From the NCBI GenBank assembly GCA_944389075.1, contig CALXLA010000029.1, forward strand, positions 1 through 32,098: a stretch of 32,098 bases of DNA, read 5' to 3'. Source of the DNA: an uncultured Spirochaetaceae bacterium (lineage in GTDB: Bacteria > Spirochaetota > Spirochaetia > Sphaerochaetales > Sphaerochaetaceae). Positions 7,692 through 15,586 of the stretch are shown here, in pieces (the first letter of the stretch is position 1; every line of letters starts with the position of its first letter). The notes below the pieces were generated by a model. It was not told the origin of the DNA. It did no database searches and saw only the letters and a program-made list of their open reading frames with translations. Made by a program: the position numbers and the translations under genes.

Positions 7692-8564
7692 TCAATCCTT
7701 TGTCTTCACGAACTTGAATTCAACAAAGACGACAACCAGTATCATCAGCAGCAATATCATGACCATTGCATTGCCAACACCTCTGTCTGCATAAATGAAT
7801 ACATTCTTATATGCTTCATACATAGCTACATTCGTAGAGCCTTCAGGCCCGCCGCCTGTAAGAATATACATAGGCGTGAACATAAGGAAATTCTGAGTTG
7901 TATCTGCAACAATGACAAAGAGAATTGTCTTCTTCATCATTGGCAGCGTGATCTTGAAGAAAGTCTGAAGAGGATTTGCACCATCCATCCAGGCAGATTC
8001 ATACAGACTTATCGATATATTCTGAAGACCACCGATGAGGAATATCATCCAGTATCCAACACATCTCCATGATACAAGGAAAACTATAGAGAAAAGCGAC
8101 TCATCGCTACTCGTAAGGAACTGGAAAGGCCCTATTCCCGCAAGCCCAAGAATGGAATTGATGAATCCGCCATTCGGGTTGAGCATTATTCCCCATATCG
8201 TCGAAGTGATTGCAAGTGATATCGTAAATGGTATGAAGAAGATCGTCCTGAAGACACCCATTGCCGGAGCCGGCCTGTAGACAAGCAGAGCCAAAGCAAA
8301 AGCCCAGATGATCTGAAGAGGAATGACCTCTATAGAGAAAAGGAGCGTATTCTTAAGGGAATTCAGGAATGTCGGATCTGTAAGAGCGAATACATAGTTC
8401 TCAAGTCCACTGAATTCCGTATGCATACCGCCTGCATAGCTTACGGTATGAAAACTATCCCAGAGAGATGAGATAATCGGGGAAACCCTGAAGATTATCA
8501 GACCGATAAAAGCAGGGATGATGAAAAGATAAGGAACATAGCATTCCTTCCGTGTGCATTTCAT
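7692..8564 (-). CDS. carbohydrate-type ABC transporter permease (MalF/UgpA class)
   Basis: Inner-membrane permease of 290 aa with about six membrane segments, forming the heterodimeric channel with the adjacent gene. The N-terminus YVPYLFIIPAFIGLIIFRVSPI and the EAA loop ESAWMDGANPLQTFFKITLP are typical of the MalF/UgpA class. I set the start at ATG 8564 (MKCTRKECY) because GGAGG lies about 7 nt upstream; a longer reading from 8600 would run into the 25-nt palindrome. It is separated from the binding-protein gene by that hairpin, as often seen where the binding protein is made in excess. Confidence 0.9.
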   Translation of the reverse strand: MKCTRKECYVPYLFIIPAFIGLIIFRVSPIISSLWDSFHTVSYAGGMHTEFSGLENYVFALTDPTFLNSLKNTLLFSIEVIPLQIIWAFALALLVYRPAPAMGVFRTIFFIPFTISLAITSTIWGIMLNPNGGFINSILGLAGIGPFQFLTSSDESLFSIVFLVSWRCVGYWMIFLIGGLQNISISLYESAWMDGANPLQTFFKITLPMMKKTILFVIVADTTQNFLMFTPMYILTGGGPEGSTNVAMYEAYKNVFIYADRGVGNAMVMILLLMILVVVFVEFKFVKTKD

Positions 8565-8581
8565 TGGAAATCCTCCATACA

Positions 8582-8606
8582 CATGCCATGCACCGTGCAT
8601 GGCATG
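8582..8606 (-). promoter_or_regulatory. perfect hairpin between binding protein and permease genes
   Basis: CATGCCATGCAC (8582-8593), one central base, and GTGCATGGCATG (8595-8606) form a flawless 12-bp inverted repeat. It lies 18 nt past the binding-protein stop and about 17 nt before the permease ribosome site. No U-run follows on the minus strand, so it is unlikely to be a simple terminator. A role as an mRNA 3'-end stabiliser for the binding-protein transcript is the likely reading. Confidence 0.7.
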
Positions 8607-8624
8607 CTAGGAAAAATCAATTAA

Positions 8625-9950
8625 TCAGAGATATCTGCTGATTGCTCTGTCTATTCTTACTTCTGCCTGTTCCAGAGTTGACTGGATATCCGCACCATTC
8701 CTTATATCCTCAAATGCAGTAGTAAGCATGTTCTCATATTCCAGATAGCCAGGAGAAAGCGGTCTGGCAACAGCCGTATTCTGCGATTCATACTGAAGCA
8801 GATCGAAAATAGTATTCGGCCATTCATCATACTCTGGATTGCTGTTTACATACTCAAGGGTCGTCTTGTTCGAAGGAAGATGTCCATCCATCTTGAACCA
8901 TTCGATACAAACAGGATTGAGTGTCAGGAACCTGATAAGTCTTGCAGCAGCATCCTTATACTGGGAATTCCTGTTTATACCAAGGCTCCAGCTTCCTGTA
9001 GGAGTTACAGGGACTCCATCCTCGAAATATGGATATGGAGCATAATCCCATGTCATTCCATCAGTCTGGCTATATGAGAGATAGTTGTAATCTGGTCCGA
9101 TAAGCATAGCGACTCTTTCTGAAACGAAGTATGCAAGCATGTCGGATGCGGAAACTCCCTTCGGAGATACATTCCATGTATTGAAGAGATCCTGAATGAA
9201 CTGGCAAGCCTGGATCCATGCGTCTGTCGTAAATACACCCTTTACTGTGCCATCATCCCCTATTGGCTGTCCACCAAGAGACTCTGGCATGGTAAGCATC
9301 TGGAATGGACGGCTGATCTGAGCGATACCAAGACCAAATACCTCAGGATTTCCGTCGCCATCCTCATCAATCGTAAGCTTCTTGGCAAGTTCAACAACCT
9401 CTTCCCATGTAAGCCTATCAGCAGGATCTTTTGAAAGAGGAGGAAGTCCGGCTTCCTCGAACATTCTTGTATTGTAATAAAGGACCTGGCTCGAATTGAC
9501 AAACGGGATTGCATACAGTGTACCATCCACGGTGCAGTAATTGCGGCATACATCAACAAACTGAGCAAGCTCTTCTTCCGTGAAATACTGTCCAAGTGGT
9601 TCAAGATACTGCTTCACAGAATAAGCCATTACCATCGGCGCATCGACAAAGAATACATCAGGAACTTTCTCGCCGCTTCCCAGTCTTACTTCAACGACTT
9701 CAAGAAGATTTTTCGTCGGAAGCATTTCGATATTAACCTTGATGTCAGGATTCTGAGCTTCGAACTCCTCGATGATGGCAGGAATCGCTGTGTCGTATGG
9801 CTTAACAGAATTGCTCAGCAATGTTATCTCTACAGGACCCGATGATGTTGAAGAAGAAGTCTCTGCAGGAGCTGCTGTCTCTGAGCTTCCACCTGCGAAA
9901 AGCATTGCAGCACACATCAGAATGCTGACAAAACCAATCATCTTTTTCAT
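8625..9950 (-). CDS. extracellular solute-binding protein, family 1 (CUT1 ABC uptake)
   Basis: The periplasmic or surface substrate receptor of the ABC transporter, 441 aa. I choose ATG 9950 (MKKMIGFVSILMCAAMLFA) because GGAGG lies about 9 nt upstream. It has a signal peptide with cleavage after the FA/GG region; there is no lipobox cysteine. The mature part starts GGSSETAAP, a style common in spirochaete binding proteins, then a low-complexity Ala/Ser/Thr linker and VEITLLSNSVKPYDTAIPAI, typical of the MalE/UgpB family. The substrate is unknown; the downstream nucleoside hydrolases suggest a nucleoside or other N-glycoside, which would be unusual for this class. It is the first operon gene, divergent from the LacI regulator. 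Confidence 0.88.
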   Translation of the reverse strand: MKKMIGFVSILMCAAMLFAGGSSETAAPAETSSSTSSGPVEITLLSNSVKPYDTAIPAIIEEFEAQNPDIKVNIEMLPTKNLLEVVEVRLGSGEKVPDVFFVDAPMVMAYSVKQYLEPLGQYFTEEELAQFVDVCRNYCTVDGTLYAIPFVNSSQVLYYNTRMFEEAGLPPLSKDPADRLTWEEVVELAKKLTIDEDGDGNPEVFGLGIAQISRPFQMLTMPESLGGQPIGDDGTVKGVFTTDAWIQACQFIQDLFNTWNVSPKGVSASDMLAYFVSERVAMLIGPDYNYLSYSQTDGMTWDYAPYPYFEDGVPVTPTGSWSLGINRNSQYKDAAARLIRFLTLNPVCIEWFKMDGHLPSNKTTLEYVNSNPEYDEWPNTIFDLLQYESQNTAVARPLSPGYLEYENMLTTAFEDIRNGADIQSTLEQAEVRIDRAISRYL

Positions 9951-10270
9951 TTCTCTAACCTCCAAGGATGACACCGACGAAACCTGTCAATCATGGATAC
10001 ATAACATGCTTCCCAGCTGAATCTCATTGCCACCCTTAATCAAACATTACCATTGAATCTGAAGTGCACAAACAAAAATCTTTCATTTATTTTTTCAATA
10101 TACTGCTCATTTCTGAAAACATTAAAATCACGTTTAAATTATTATAAATTAATAAATTAATATATGGATATCCAATGATTTAATGAAAATTTATCACCTG
10201 AAATAACAATTTATAATGAAAATAAAAGAAAAGAATTGTGAATACATGGAAATAGGCTATCATCTGAAAT
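9951..10270. promoter_or_regulatory. divergent control region between LacI regulator and ABC operon
   Basis: This gene-free, strongly AT-rich region of 320 bp separates the regulator from the transporter operon. It must hold the operon promoter and LacI operators, but I could not pick one convincing palindrome. The most regular element is TGACA (9969-9973)/TGTCA (9985-9989), just upstream of the binding-protein Shine-Dalgarno sequence. The AT-rich core spans about 10080-10220. Confidence 0.5.
10236..10263 (+). promoter_or_regulatory. predicted promoter of the lacI-type gene, leaderless
   Basis: TTGTGA (10236-10241), 16-nt spacer, TATCAT (10258-10263), then only 7 nt to the ATG at 10271. There is no Shine-Dalgarno sequence. 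The transcription start would fall on or next to the start codon. Confidence 0.5.
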
Positions 10271-11257
10271 ATGAGCATAAAACCGACACTCAAGGAACTT
10301 GCATCAATGACAGGAATGTCGATAACGACTGTATCGCGTGCGCTGTCTGACCCGAAGAAGGTGAAATATTCCACGCGCCTGAAAATTGAATCAGCAATGA
10401 AAGAACTCCAGATTCAGTCCCGCAATGAGAAAAGCGGAATCATCGGCATAATCGTCCCTGATATCTTCAACCAGTTCTTCCCTCTTATGCTTGCAGGAAT
10501 CGACAGCTTCTCATCAAACTATGACAGCACAATCATGCTGTGCAACTCAAATGGCGATATGAAGAAGGAAGAGAAGATACTGAAGAAGCTTATAGATATA
10601 AAGGCAGATGGAATCATATACATAACCGCAGGAGAAACACCTGCCCTGCTTAAGGAAATCATAAGCGATTCAATCATTCCTGTAGTGTTCCTTGATAGAG
10701 ATCCGGGGCTGAGCGACATCAATCTGATAACAACTGACAACAAGAATGGCATGTATCAGGCTACGCGATATCTCATCACGCTGGGGCATAAGAAGATCAT
10801 TTATCTTGGCGGAAAGAAAGGAACATCAACTGACAATGACAGACTCGGCGGATTCATGGCAGCGCTCAATGAATCAGGCATATCCGAATACGGAATACTG
10901 CATGCAGATTTCTCCAATACTGAGGCAAGAAGAATCATCAGAGAGGAACTCAAAGGCAAAAAGCCGGGATTCACAGCAATAGCCGCTGCGAATGATGCCA
11001 TGGCACTGGGCGCAATCAGCGCTCTGAATGAGACAGGGATAAAAGTACCTGAAGATGTCTCGATCATAGGATATGATGATGTTCCTTCAGCAGCTCTTGC
11101 CGACCTCACTACGGTAAGGCAGCCATTCATCGAGATGGGCAGATCCGCTATCATGCGCCTATTCGCATCAATCGCAGAACCTCATACGCCAAACAAAGTG
11201 ATAGTACTGCCAAGCAGCATCGTATTCAGGAATTCATGCTATATCTGCAGAAGCTGA
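10271..11257 (+). CDS. LacI-family transcriptional regulator
   Basis: A sugar-responsive DNA-binding protein of 328 aa. The N-terminal helix-turn-helix reads PTLKELASMTGMSITTVSRALSD (6-28), followed by a shortened hinge and a periplasmic-binding-like core: GIIGIIVPDIFNQFF, AAANDAMALGAISAL and IIGYDDVPSAALADLTTVRQP. It is divergent from the binding-protein gene, which makes that operon, and itself, the likely target. The ligand is unknown. No ribosome site precedes the ATG; a promoter ends 7 nt upstream. Confidence 0.93.
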   Translation: MSIKPTLKELASMTGMSITTVSRALSDPKKVKYSTRLKIESAMKELQIQSRNEKSGIIGIIVPDIFNQFFPLMLAGIDSFSSNYDSTIMLCNSNGDMKKEEKILKKLIDIKADGIIYITAGETPALLKEIISDSIIPVVFLDRDPGLSDINLITTDNKNGMYQATRYLITLGHKKIIYLGGKKGTSTDNDRLGGFMAALNESGISEYGILHADFSNTEARRIIREELKGKKPGFTAIAAANDAMALGAISALNETGIKVPEDVSIIGYDDVPSAALADLTTVRQPFIEMGRSAIMRLFASIAEPHTPNKVIVLPSSIVFRNSCYICRS

Positions 11258-11263
11258 GGTTAT

Positions 11264-11343
11264 ATTAATCGCGGATTTATCCATCTTATAAGTAAAATTA
11301 ATCGCGGATTACTGCCAAAACTGGCATTTATTAATCGCGGATT
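11264..11343 (+). repeat. three 14-bp repeats ATTAATCGCGGATT at exact 33-bp spacing
   Basis: Identical copies start at 11264, 11297 and 11330, so the period is 33 bp, about three helical turns. Each core AATC-GCG-GATT is itself a palindrome. Copies 1 and 3 share the further flank TTATCCAT. Between copies 2 and 3 lies a small hairpin TGCCA-AAAC-TGGCA (11313-11326) followed by TTTATT, which may end the lacI transcript. The last repeat abuts the -35 element of the ATPase promoter. This arrangement suggests cooperative binding of a dimeric protein on one face of the helix. Confidence 0.8.
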
Positions 11344-11351
11344 TATCCATT

Positions 11352-11379
11352 TTGCTGTAATAACAGGATTTATTATGAT
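11352..11379 (+). promoter_or_regulatory. predicted promoter of the DUF4143 ATPase gene
   Basis: TTGCTG (11352-11357), 16-nt spacer, TATGAT (11374-11379), then 12 nt to the ATG. The leader would be about 6 nt and contains no Shine-Dalgarno sequence. The repeat array lies directly upstream. Confidence 0.55.
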
Positions 11380-11391
11380 ACACTTCTTTAC

Positions 11392-12738
11392 ATGAGACGA
11401 AAGATCTATGACAAGATGCTGAAGTGGAAAAAGGAATCACAGGGAAAGACCGCCTTGATGATTGAAGGCGCAAGAAGAGTCGGCAAAAGCTGGATATGCA
11501 GGGAATTCGGGAAAAACGAATACGAATCCACTATCTTCATTGATTTCAATGAGGAATCAGATGATTTCATCAGGCAATTCAACTCTTTCAAAGGCAATCT
11601 TGATGGACTGTTCTTTTTTCTGCAAGCATATTTCGGAGTTTCGCTTGTCTCAAGAAATTCCTTGATTGTTTTCGATGAGGTCCAGAAAAATCCAACTGCA
11701 AGAGAGATGATCAAATATCTTGTCCAGGATATGCGATATGACTATATCGAAACGGGATCTTTGGTCAGTATTGAGAGTTCTGTCGAATCAATCACAATCC
11801 CATCAGAAGAAGTCCCCCTGGAACTTTGCCCGATGGATTTCGAGGAATTTCTCTGGGCTTGCGGTGATGAATTGCTATTCAATGCTACAAGAATAGCTTT
11901 CGAAAGCAAAGCTCCTGTTGGCCAGAGCCTGCACAGAAAACTCATGACACGTCTTAATCAGTACATGACTGTAGGCGGCATGCCACAAGCTGTTGCAGCT
12001 TTTATCGGTACCAACAACCTGACAAATGTCGAAGATGCCAAGAAAGCAATCATACACCTATACAGACAAGATATCGGCAAGTCTTCTCTCAGTACAAGAA
12101 TCCGGCTTGCATTCGATCTGATTCCAAGCGAACTCTCACGTACAGAAAAACGATTTGTATTCTCTGATATCGAAAAAGGTTCCACTGCCAACGATAATGA
12201 ACTCGTATTCGCATGGCTCAATGATGCAAAACTTGTAAACCTGTGCTTCAATTCAGCTGATCCGAATATCGGATTGCGGCTCTCATTGGAGAAAACGAAA
12301 TTCAAATGCTACTTGTGTGATACAGGGCTCCTGCTCACGCTTGCCTTCGATGATAATGAAGCAGCAAAAGCCGAGATTATGAGAAAACTGGCCCTTGGCA
12401 AACTTGAAGTCAACAAAGGTATGCTTATGGAAAATCTCGTTGCACAGATGTTCAGGGCAAATGGACGTAAGCTTTACTACTATTCAAGCTATGATAAAGC
12501 CAACGCTTCAAACAGGATGGAAGTCGATTTTCTTACCACGAAGAACAGCATCACAAACAGACACAATATCTGCCCAGTCGAAGTGAAATCAACAGATAGA
12601 TATACATTCACCTCCATCAGGAAATACATCTCGAAATTCTCAGAATATACAGGCACACCTTATATTCTCCATACCAGAGATGTGGAGGTGAAAGATGGCT
12701 TCATATTTCTTCCGCTGTATATGGCTGGGCTGCTGTAG
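11392..12738 (+). CDS. AAA+ ATPase with C-terminal DUF4143 nuclease-like domain
   Basis: A solitary ATPase of 448 aa. The Walker A is IEGARRVGKSW (24-34), the Walker B is NSLIVFDEVQ near 88-97, and the C-terminal domain carries MEVDFLT and CPVEVKSTDRYTF, an E-VDF...VEVK pattern like PD-(D/E)XK nucleases. This is the AAA_14/DUF4143 architecture, common in many copies in gut anaerobes and spirochaetes. The function is unsettled; a role in DNA processing or mobile-element defence has been proposed. It stands alone between convergent and co-directional neighbours, with its own repeat-preceded promoter, and has a more AT-rich look than the genes around it, consistent with acquisition. Confidence 0.88.
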   Translation: MRRKIYDKMLKWKKESQGKTALMIEGARRVGKSWICREFGKNEYESTIFIDFNEESDDFIRQFNSFKGNLDGLFFFLQAYFGVSLVSRNSLIVFDEVQKNPTAREMIKYLVQDMRYDYIETGSLVSIESSVESITIPSEEVPLELCPMDFEEFLWACGDELLFNATRIAFESKAPVGQSLHRKLMTRLNQYMTVGGMPQAVAAFIGTNNLTNVEDAKKAIIHLYRQDIGKSSLSTRIRLAFDLIPSELSRTEKRFVFSDIEKGSTANDNELVFAWLNDAKLVNLCFNSADPNIGLRLSLEKTKFKCYLCDTGLLLTLAFDDNEAAKAEIMRKLALGKLEVNKGMLMENLVAQMFRANGRKLYYYSSYDKANASNRMEVDFLTTKNSITNRHNICPVEVKSTDRYTFTSIRKYISKFSEYTGTPYILHTRDVEVKDGFIFLPLYMAGLL

Positions 12739-12752
12739 AGATTAATGAGCCC

Positions 12753-12778
12753 TGATTCCCTGCCTCAACAGGGAATCA
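12753..12778. terminator. hairpin between convergent genes
   Basis: TGATTCCCTG (12753-12762), loop CCTCAA, CAGGGAATCA (12769-12778): a perfect 10-bp stem. It lies between the ATPase stop and the oppositely transcribed oxidoreductase stop. No strong T-run follows on either side, so termination efficiency is uncertain. Confidence 0.6.
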
Positions 12779-12786
12779 TCGACAGC

Positions 12787-13932
12787 TCAATTTACGGAAG
12801 CCAGGAAGCTTTCCAGACTCTTGCCGATAGCGCCCTTTGCCTTCGCGAGCAGCTGCTTAGCTTCCACAAGTATTATGCCAGTGATTGTCTCACCCTTTTC
12901 GAAAATTACAGCCTTGCCGTTCCCTGCAGCAATCTCATGCCTGTTGCCTTCCTTAGAACCAAATACCGCAAGGCTGATTCCTGCGACCTTAAGCTGAGTC
13001 ATCACATCTGATGGCTTATAGCCTTCACCTGCACCCCTTATCTCAGAAGCGACATAGCTTCCCATCTCACGGGCATGCATGGCAAGGCCGAATGTACGTC
13101 CATCAAGCTCGACAGCATCACCTATAGCAAACACATCAGGCATTGAAGTCGAAAGATGGTTGTCAACGATAATGCCTCTGCCTGTCTTTATACCACTGGC
13201 AGAAGCCAATGATATATCAGGAATGACACCTGCTGAAATGCAGAGGATATCAGAAGGGAAAGCACGGCCATCGGAAAGAATGACAGAATCATCTGACGCT
13301 TCCTCTGCCCTTGCGCCTGTGACTATCTCAATGCCTTTCTCAGCAAGAAGCGACTGGATATATCCTGAAGTCTTCGCATCGAGCTGGTTCGGAAGGATGA
13401 AATCAGCAGTCTCAAGCACAGTCATCCTGACATCGAAATGCTCCCTGACCGCAGCCGCAGCCTCAAGACCAAGAAGACCACCGCCTATTATTGTCATTGA
13501 CCTGGCACCGCCTTCAAGCTTTTCCTTCAAGACCAGGACATCATCTATGCGCCTTATCGCAATGATATCATCGCGATTGCCTTTCAACGGAAGGATTCTC
13601 GGCTCAGCACCGGTTGCTATGACAGCCTTTTCGAAAGGAATACTCTCGCCAGTCTCCATATAAACCTGATGGTCCTCTATCCTGACAGCCCTGCCATGAA
13701 TCAGCCTGATGCCCTTCCCGCAGTACCAGTCATCCGGATGAATCGCAATCGACTCAGGACCAGCAGAACCGAGAAGCTCCTCAATCCTCATCCTGTAGTA
13801 AGGGGTTTCGTCTTCCCCATTTATAAGCGTCACGCAATATTGGTCAGCAAGCGAAGAGGCTGCCTGCACGCCTCCGATTCCGGCTCCGATGATAACAATC
13901 CTGTCCATATAGACAGGATAGCACGAAGTCAC
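12787..13932 (-). CDS. FAD-dependent NAD(P)H oxidoreductase, NirB/rubredoxin-reductase type
   Basis: A pyridine nucleotide-disulphide oxidoreductase-type flavoprotein of up to 381 aa. The FAD fold reads RIVIIGAGIGGVQAA near the N-terminus, the NAD(P) fold is TIIGGGLLGLEAAAAV in the middle, and PDVFAIGDAVE is the second FAD motif. Like NirB N-terminal regions it has YYRMRIEELL and a C-terminal QLKVAGISLAVFG segment, but no Fe-S or sirohaem domain follows. It would pass electrons from NAD(P)H to an unidentified partner. GTG 13932 overlaps modC by 4 nt but lacks a ribosome site; ATG 13908 (MDRIVIIGAG, 373 aa) matches the family start and sits inside a perfect inverted repeat. Its place after modABC suggests service to a molybdoenzyme. 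Confidence 0.85.
   Translation of the reverse strand: MTSCYPVYMDRIVIIGAGIGGVQAASSLADQYCVTLINGEDETPYYRMRIEELLGSAGPESIAIHPDDWYCGKGIRLIHGRAVRIEDHQVYMETGESIPFEKAVIATGAEPRILPLKGNRDDIIAIRRIDDVLVLKEKLEGGARSMTIIGGGLLGLEAAAAVREHFDVRMTVLETADFILPNQLDAKTSGYIQSLLAEKGIEIVTGARAEEASDDSVILSDGRAFPSDILCISAGVIPDISLASASGIKTGRGIIVDNHLSTSMPDVFAIGDAVELDGRTFGLAMHAREMGSYVASEIRGAGEGYKPSDVMTQLKVAGISLAVFGSKEGNRHEIAAGNGKAVIFEKGETITGIILVEAKQLLAKAKGAIGKSLESFLASVN
13898..13919 (-). promoter_or_regulatory. inverted repeat spanning the probable ATG of the oxidoreductase
   Basis: ATCCTGTC (13898-13905), six central bases and GACAGGAT (13912-13919) form a perfect 8-bp inverted repeat. On the minus strand its centre is TATATG, which includes the ATG at 13908. 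TATCCT, a possible -10 element, ends 6 nt before that ATG, though I see no good -35. It resembles the repeat at the MoeA-like gene. Confidence 0.5.
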
Positions 13933-14933
13933 TCAGAAAGCATCAGGATGGATTCCTTCCTGATTGAGACCCTGGGTTTTTCAGGAACAGGAGTTTCCGG
14001 AGGTATCCTCATCCAGAAAAAGCTTTCCGTCCTGAAACGCAGAAGGACAAGAGTCGAATTGACATCCCTGATTATCTTGAAGACAGAGGCCTCTAAGCCA
14101 TCTTCGGAGAATGCTGCGGCATCATCAGCCACGGCTACGGCATAAGGGCTGGCATCGGCATCGACAGCAATGCCCCACTTCTCAAGATAAAGCCCATCGC
14201 TGTGCCTTTCGGCCCGGGAGATATTATGATAGCCGACAAGCTTCGCAGCCCGGAGAGATCCCGGATTACTGAAAACCGCAGAAGGAGAACCCTGCCTTAT
14301 GATTTCACCTTTATCCAGGACATATGTGATATCTGAAAGACTGAAAGCCTCATCCTTGCTGTGAGTTACGAGTATGTATTCCTTGCCGATTCTCCCAAGA
14401 AGATCCGCAAGTTCCATCTGAAGCTCAGAACGCAGATGCACATCAAGCGCAGAGAATGGCTCATCGAAAAGAAGCAGACAAGGTCTGTTGACAAGCATTC
14501 TGGCAAGCGCAGTACGCTGTGCCTCCCCGCCTGAAATCTTTGAAGGCCTGCTATCAAGGATGTGATCGATTCTGAGCATCCTGGCCATCTTCACAGCTTC
14601 ATCATGCTTCTTCTGTCTATCCTTCTCCCAGTTGAGACCTGCAAGGATATTCTCCTTCACGGTCATATCAGGAAAGAGCGCATAGCTCTGGAACATATAC
14701 CCTATATGTCTTTCCTGAGGAGATAGGTTTATCCGCTTCTCGGAATCGAAGAGAACCTTTCCATCAAGGATTATATAACCGCTATCTGGTTTCATTATCC
14801 CGGCAATGCACTTAAGCAGCACGCTCTTGCCGCTCCCGGAGACTCCGAGAATCGATACAGAACCTGATTCTGTCATGAATGAGAGATCCAGCGTGAATGA
14901 CGAGAGCTTTTTCCTTATCGAGACTTCAAGCAT
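13929..14933 (-). CDS. modC: molybdate ABC transporter ATP-binding protein
   Basis: The ATPase of the molybdate importer, on the cytoplasmic face of the membrane, 334 aa. Visible motifs are Walker A GVSGSGKS (about 34-41), the Q-loop in YMFQSYALFPDM, the signature KISGGEAQRTALARML, Walker B PCLLLFDEPFSALD and the switch His in LVTHSKDEAF. The C-terminal roughly 100 residues correspond to the molybdate-responsive MOP/TOBE-like region, though no clean MOP repeat is visible. Its ATG overlaps the modB stop by 1 nt and the next gene by 4 nt. Identification as ModC and not another importer ATPase rests on adjacent modA and modB. Confidence 0.92.
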   Translation of the reverse strand: MLEVSIRKKLSSFTLDLSFMTESGSVSILGVSGSGKSVLLKCIAGIMKPDSGYIILDGKVLFDSEKRINLSPQERHIGYMFQSYALFPDMTVKENILAGLNWEKDRQKKHDEAVKMARMLRIDHILDSRPSKISGGEAQRTALARMLVNRPCLLLFDEPFSALDVHLRSELQMELADLLGRIGKEYILVTHSKDEAFSLSDITYVLDKGEIIRQGSPSAVFSNPGSLRAAKLVGYHNISRAERHSDGLYLEKWGIAVDADASPYAVAVADDAAAFSEDGLEASVFKIIRDVNSTLVLLRFRTESFFWMRIPPETPVPEKPRVSIRKESILMLSE

Positions 14934-15586
14934 CAGCGTTTCCTCCTTTCAAGGAAATTCACTGCAAGAAGCACCGTTGCGGAAATTGCAAGATTGACGA
15001 GGACCCACATATACGCTTCCCTGTCATTTCCTGTTCGCCACAGCTGATAGACGGTCGTCGAGATAGTGGCAGTACGCCCTGGAGTGTAGCCGATGAGCAT
15101 GCTTGTCGCTCCGTACTCGCCCAATGCACGCGCAAATGACAGCACAGTGCCTGCAAGTATGCCATCCCTGCAGTACGGCATCGTTATATGCCAGAAGATA
15201 TATGAACCTGAAAGCCCAAGAGTACGGCCAGCTTCCGCAAGATCCTCATTGAATGACTCGAAAGCTCCACGTGCCGTCCTGTACATAAGCGGAAAAGAGA
15301 CCACGAAAGCCGCAGCGACACCGCCAGGCCATGTCATGACAAGCCGTATGCCATGTTCTGCGAGGAACATGCCAACAGGGCGTTTCAGACCAAACACCAT
15401 AAGAAGAAAATAGCCGACAACTGTCGGTGGCAGAACCAGCGGCAGTGTCAGCACAACATCGAGAACGCCTTTCGCTACACGAGGAAGCCTGCGCGCATAA
15501 TATGCCGCGATTATCCCGGCGAAGAATACCAGCACAGAGCTTATCAGAGCTATGCGGACTGAATTGAAAAGCGGGAACAGATCCAT
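14933..15586 (-). CDS. modB: molybdate ABC transporter permease
   Basis: Inner-membrane channel subunit of 217 aa with about five membrane segments, the ModB length. Diagnostic are LTLPLVLPPTVVGYFLL and the coupling loop DLAEAGRTLGLSGSYIFWHITMP, then SFARALGEYGATSMLIGYTPGRT, which is characteristic of molybdate and sulphate permeases. Start and stop codons of neighbours overlap by one base on both sides. Confidence 0.94.
   Translation of the reverse strand: MDLFPLFNSVRIALISSVLVFFAGIIAAYYARRLPRVAKGVLDVVLTLPLVLPPTVVGYFLLMVFGLKRPVGMFLAEHGIRLVMTWPGGVAAAFVVSFPLMYRTARGAFESFNEDLAEAGRTLGLSGSYIFWHITMPYCRDGILAGTVLSFARALGEYGATSMLIGYTPGRTATISTTVYQLWRTGNDREAYMWVLVNLAISATVLLAVNFLERRKR

Noticed and set aside
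9969-9989. TGACA/TGTCA inverted repeat as LacI operator
   Set aside because: The half-sites are short, the 11-bp spacing is unlike typical LacI operators, and there is no second copy in the region, so I did not call it.
11264-11343. CRISPR array
   Set aside because: The repeats are only 14 bp with 19-bp spacers, spacers 1 and 2 begin alike in part, and no cas gene is near.
13079-14145. Plus-strand frames of 194 and 158 codons opposite the oxidoreductase and modC
   Set aside because: Both are antisense to well-defined FAD and ABC motifs and lack start signals.
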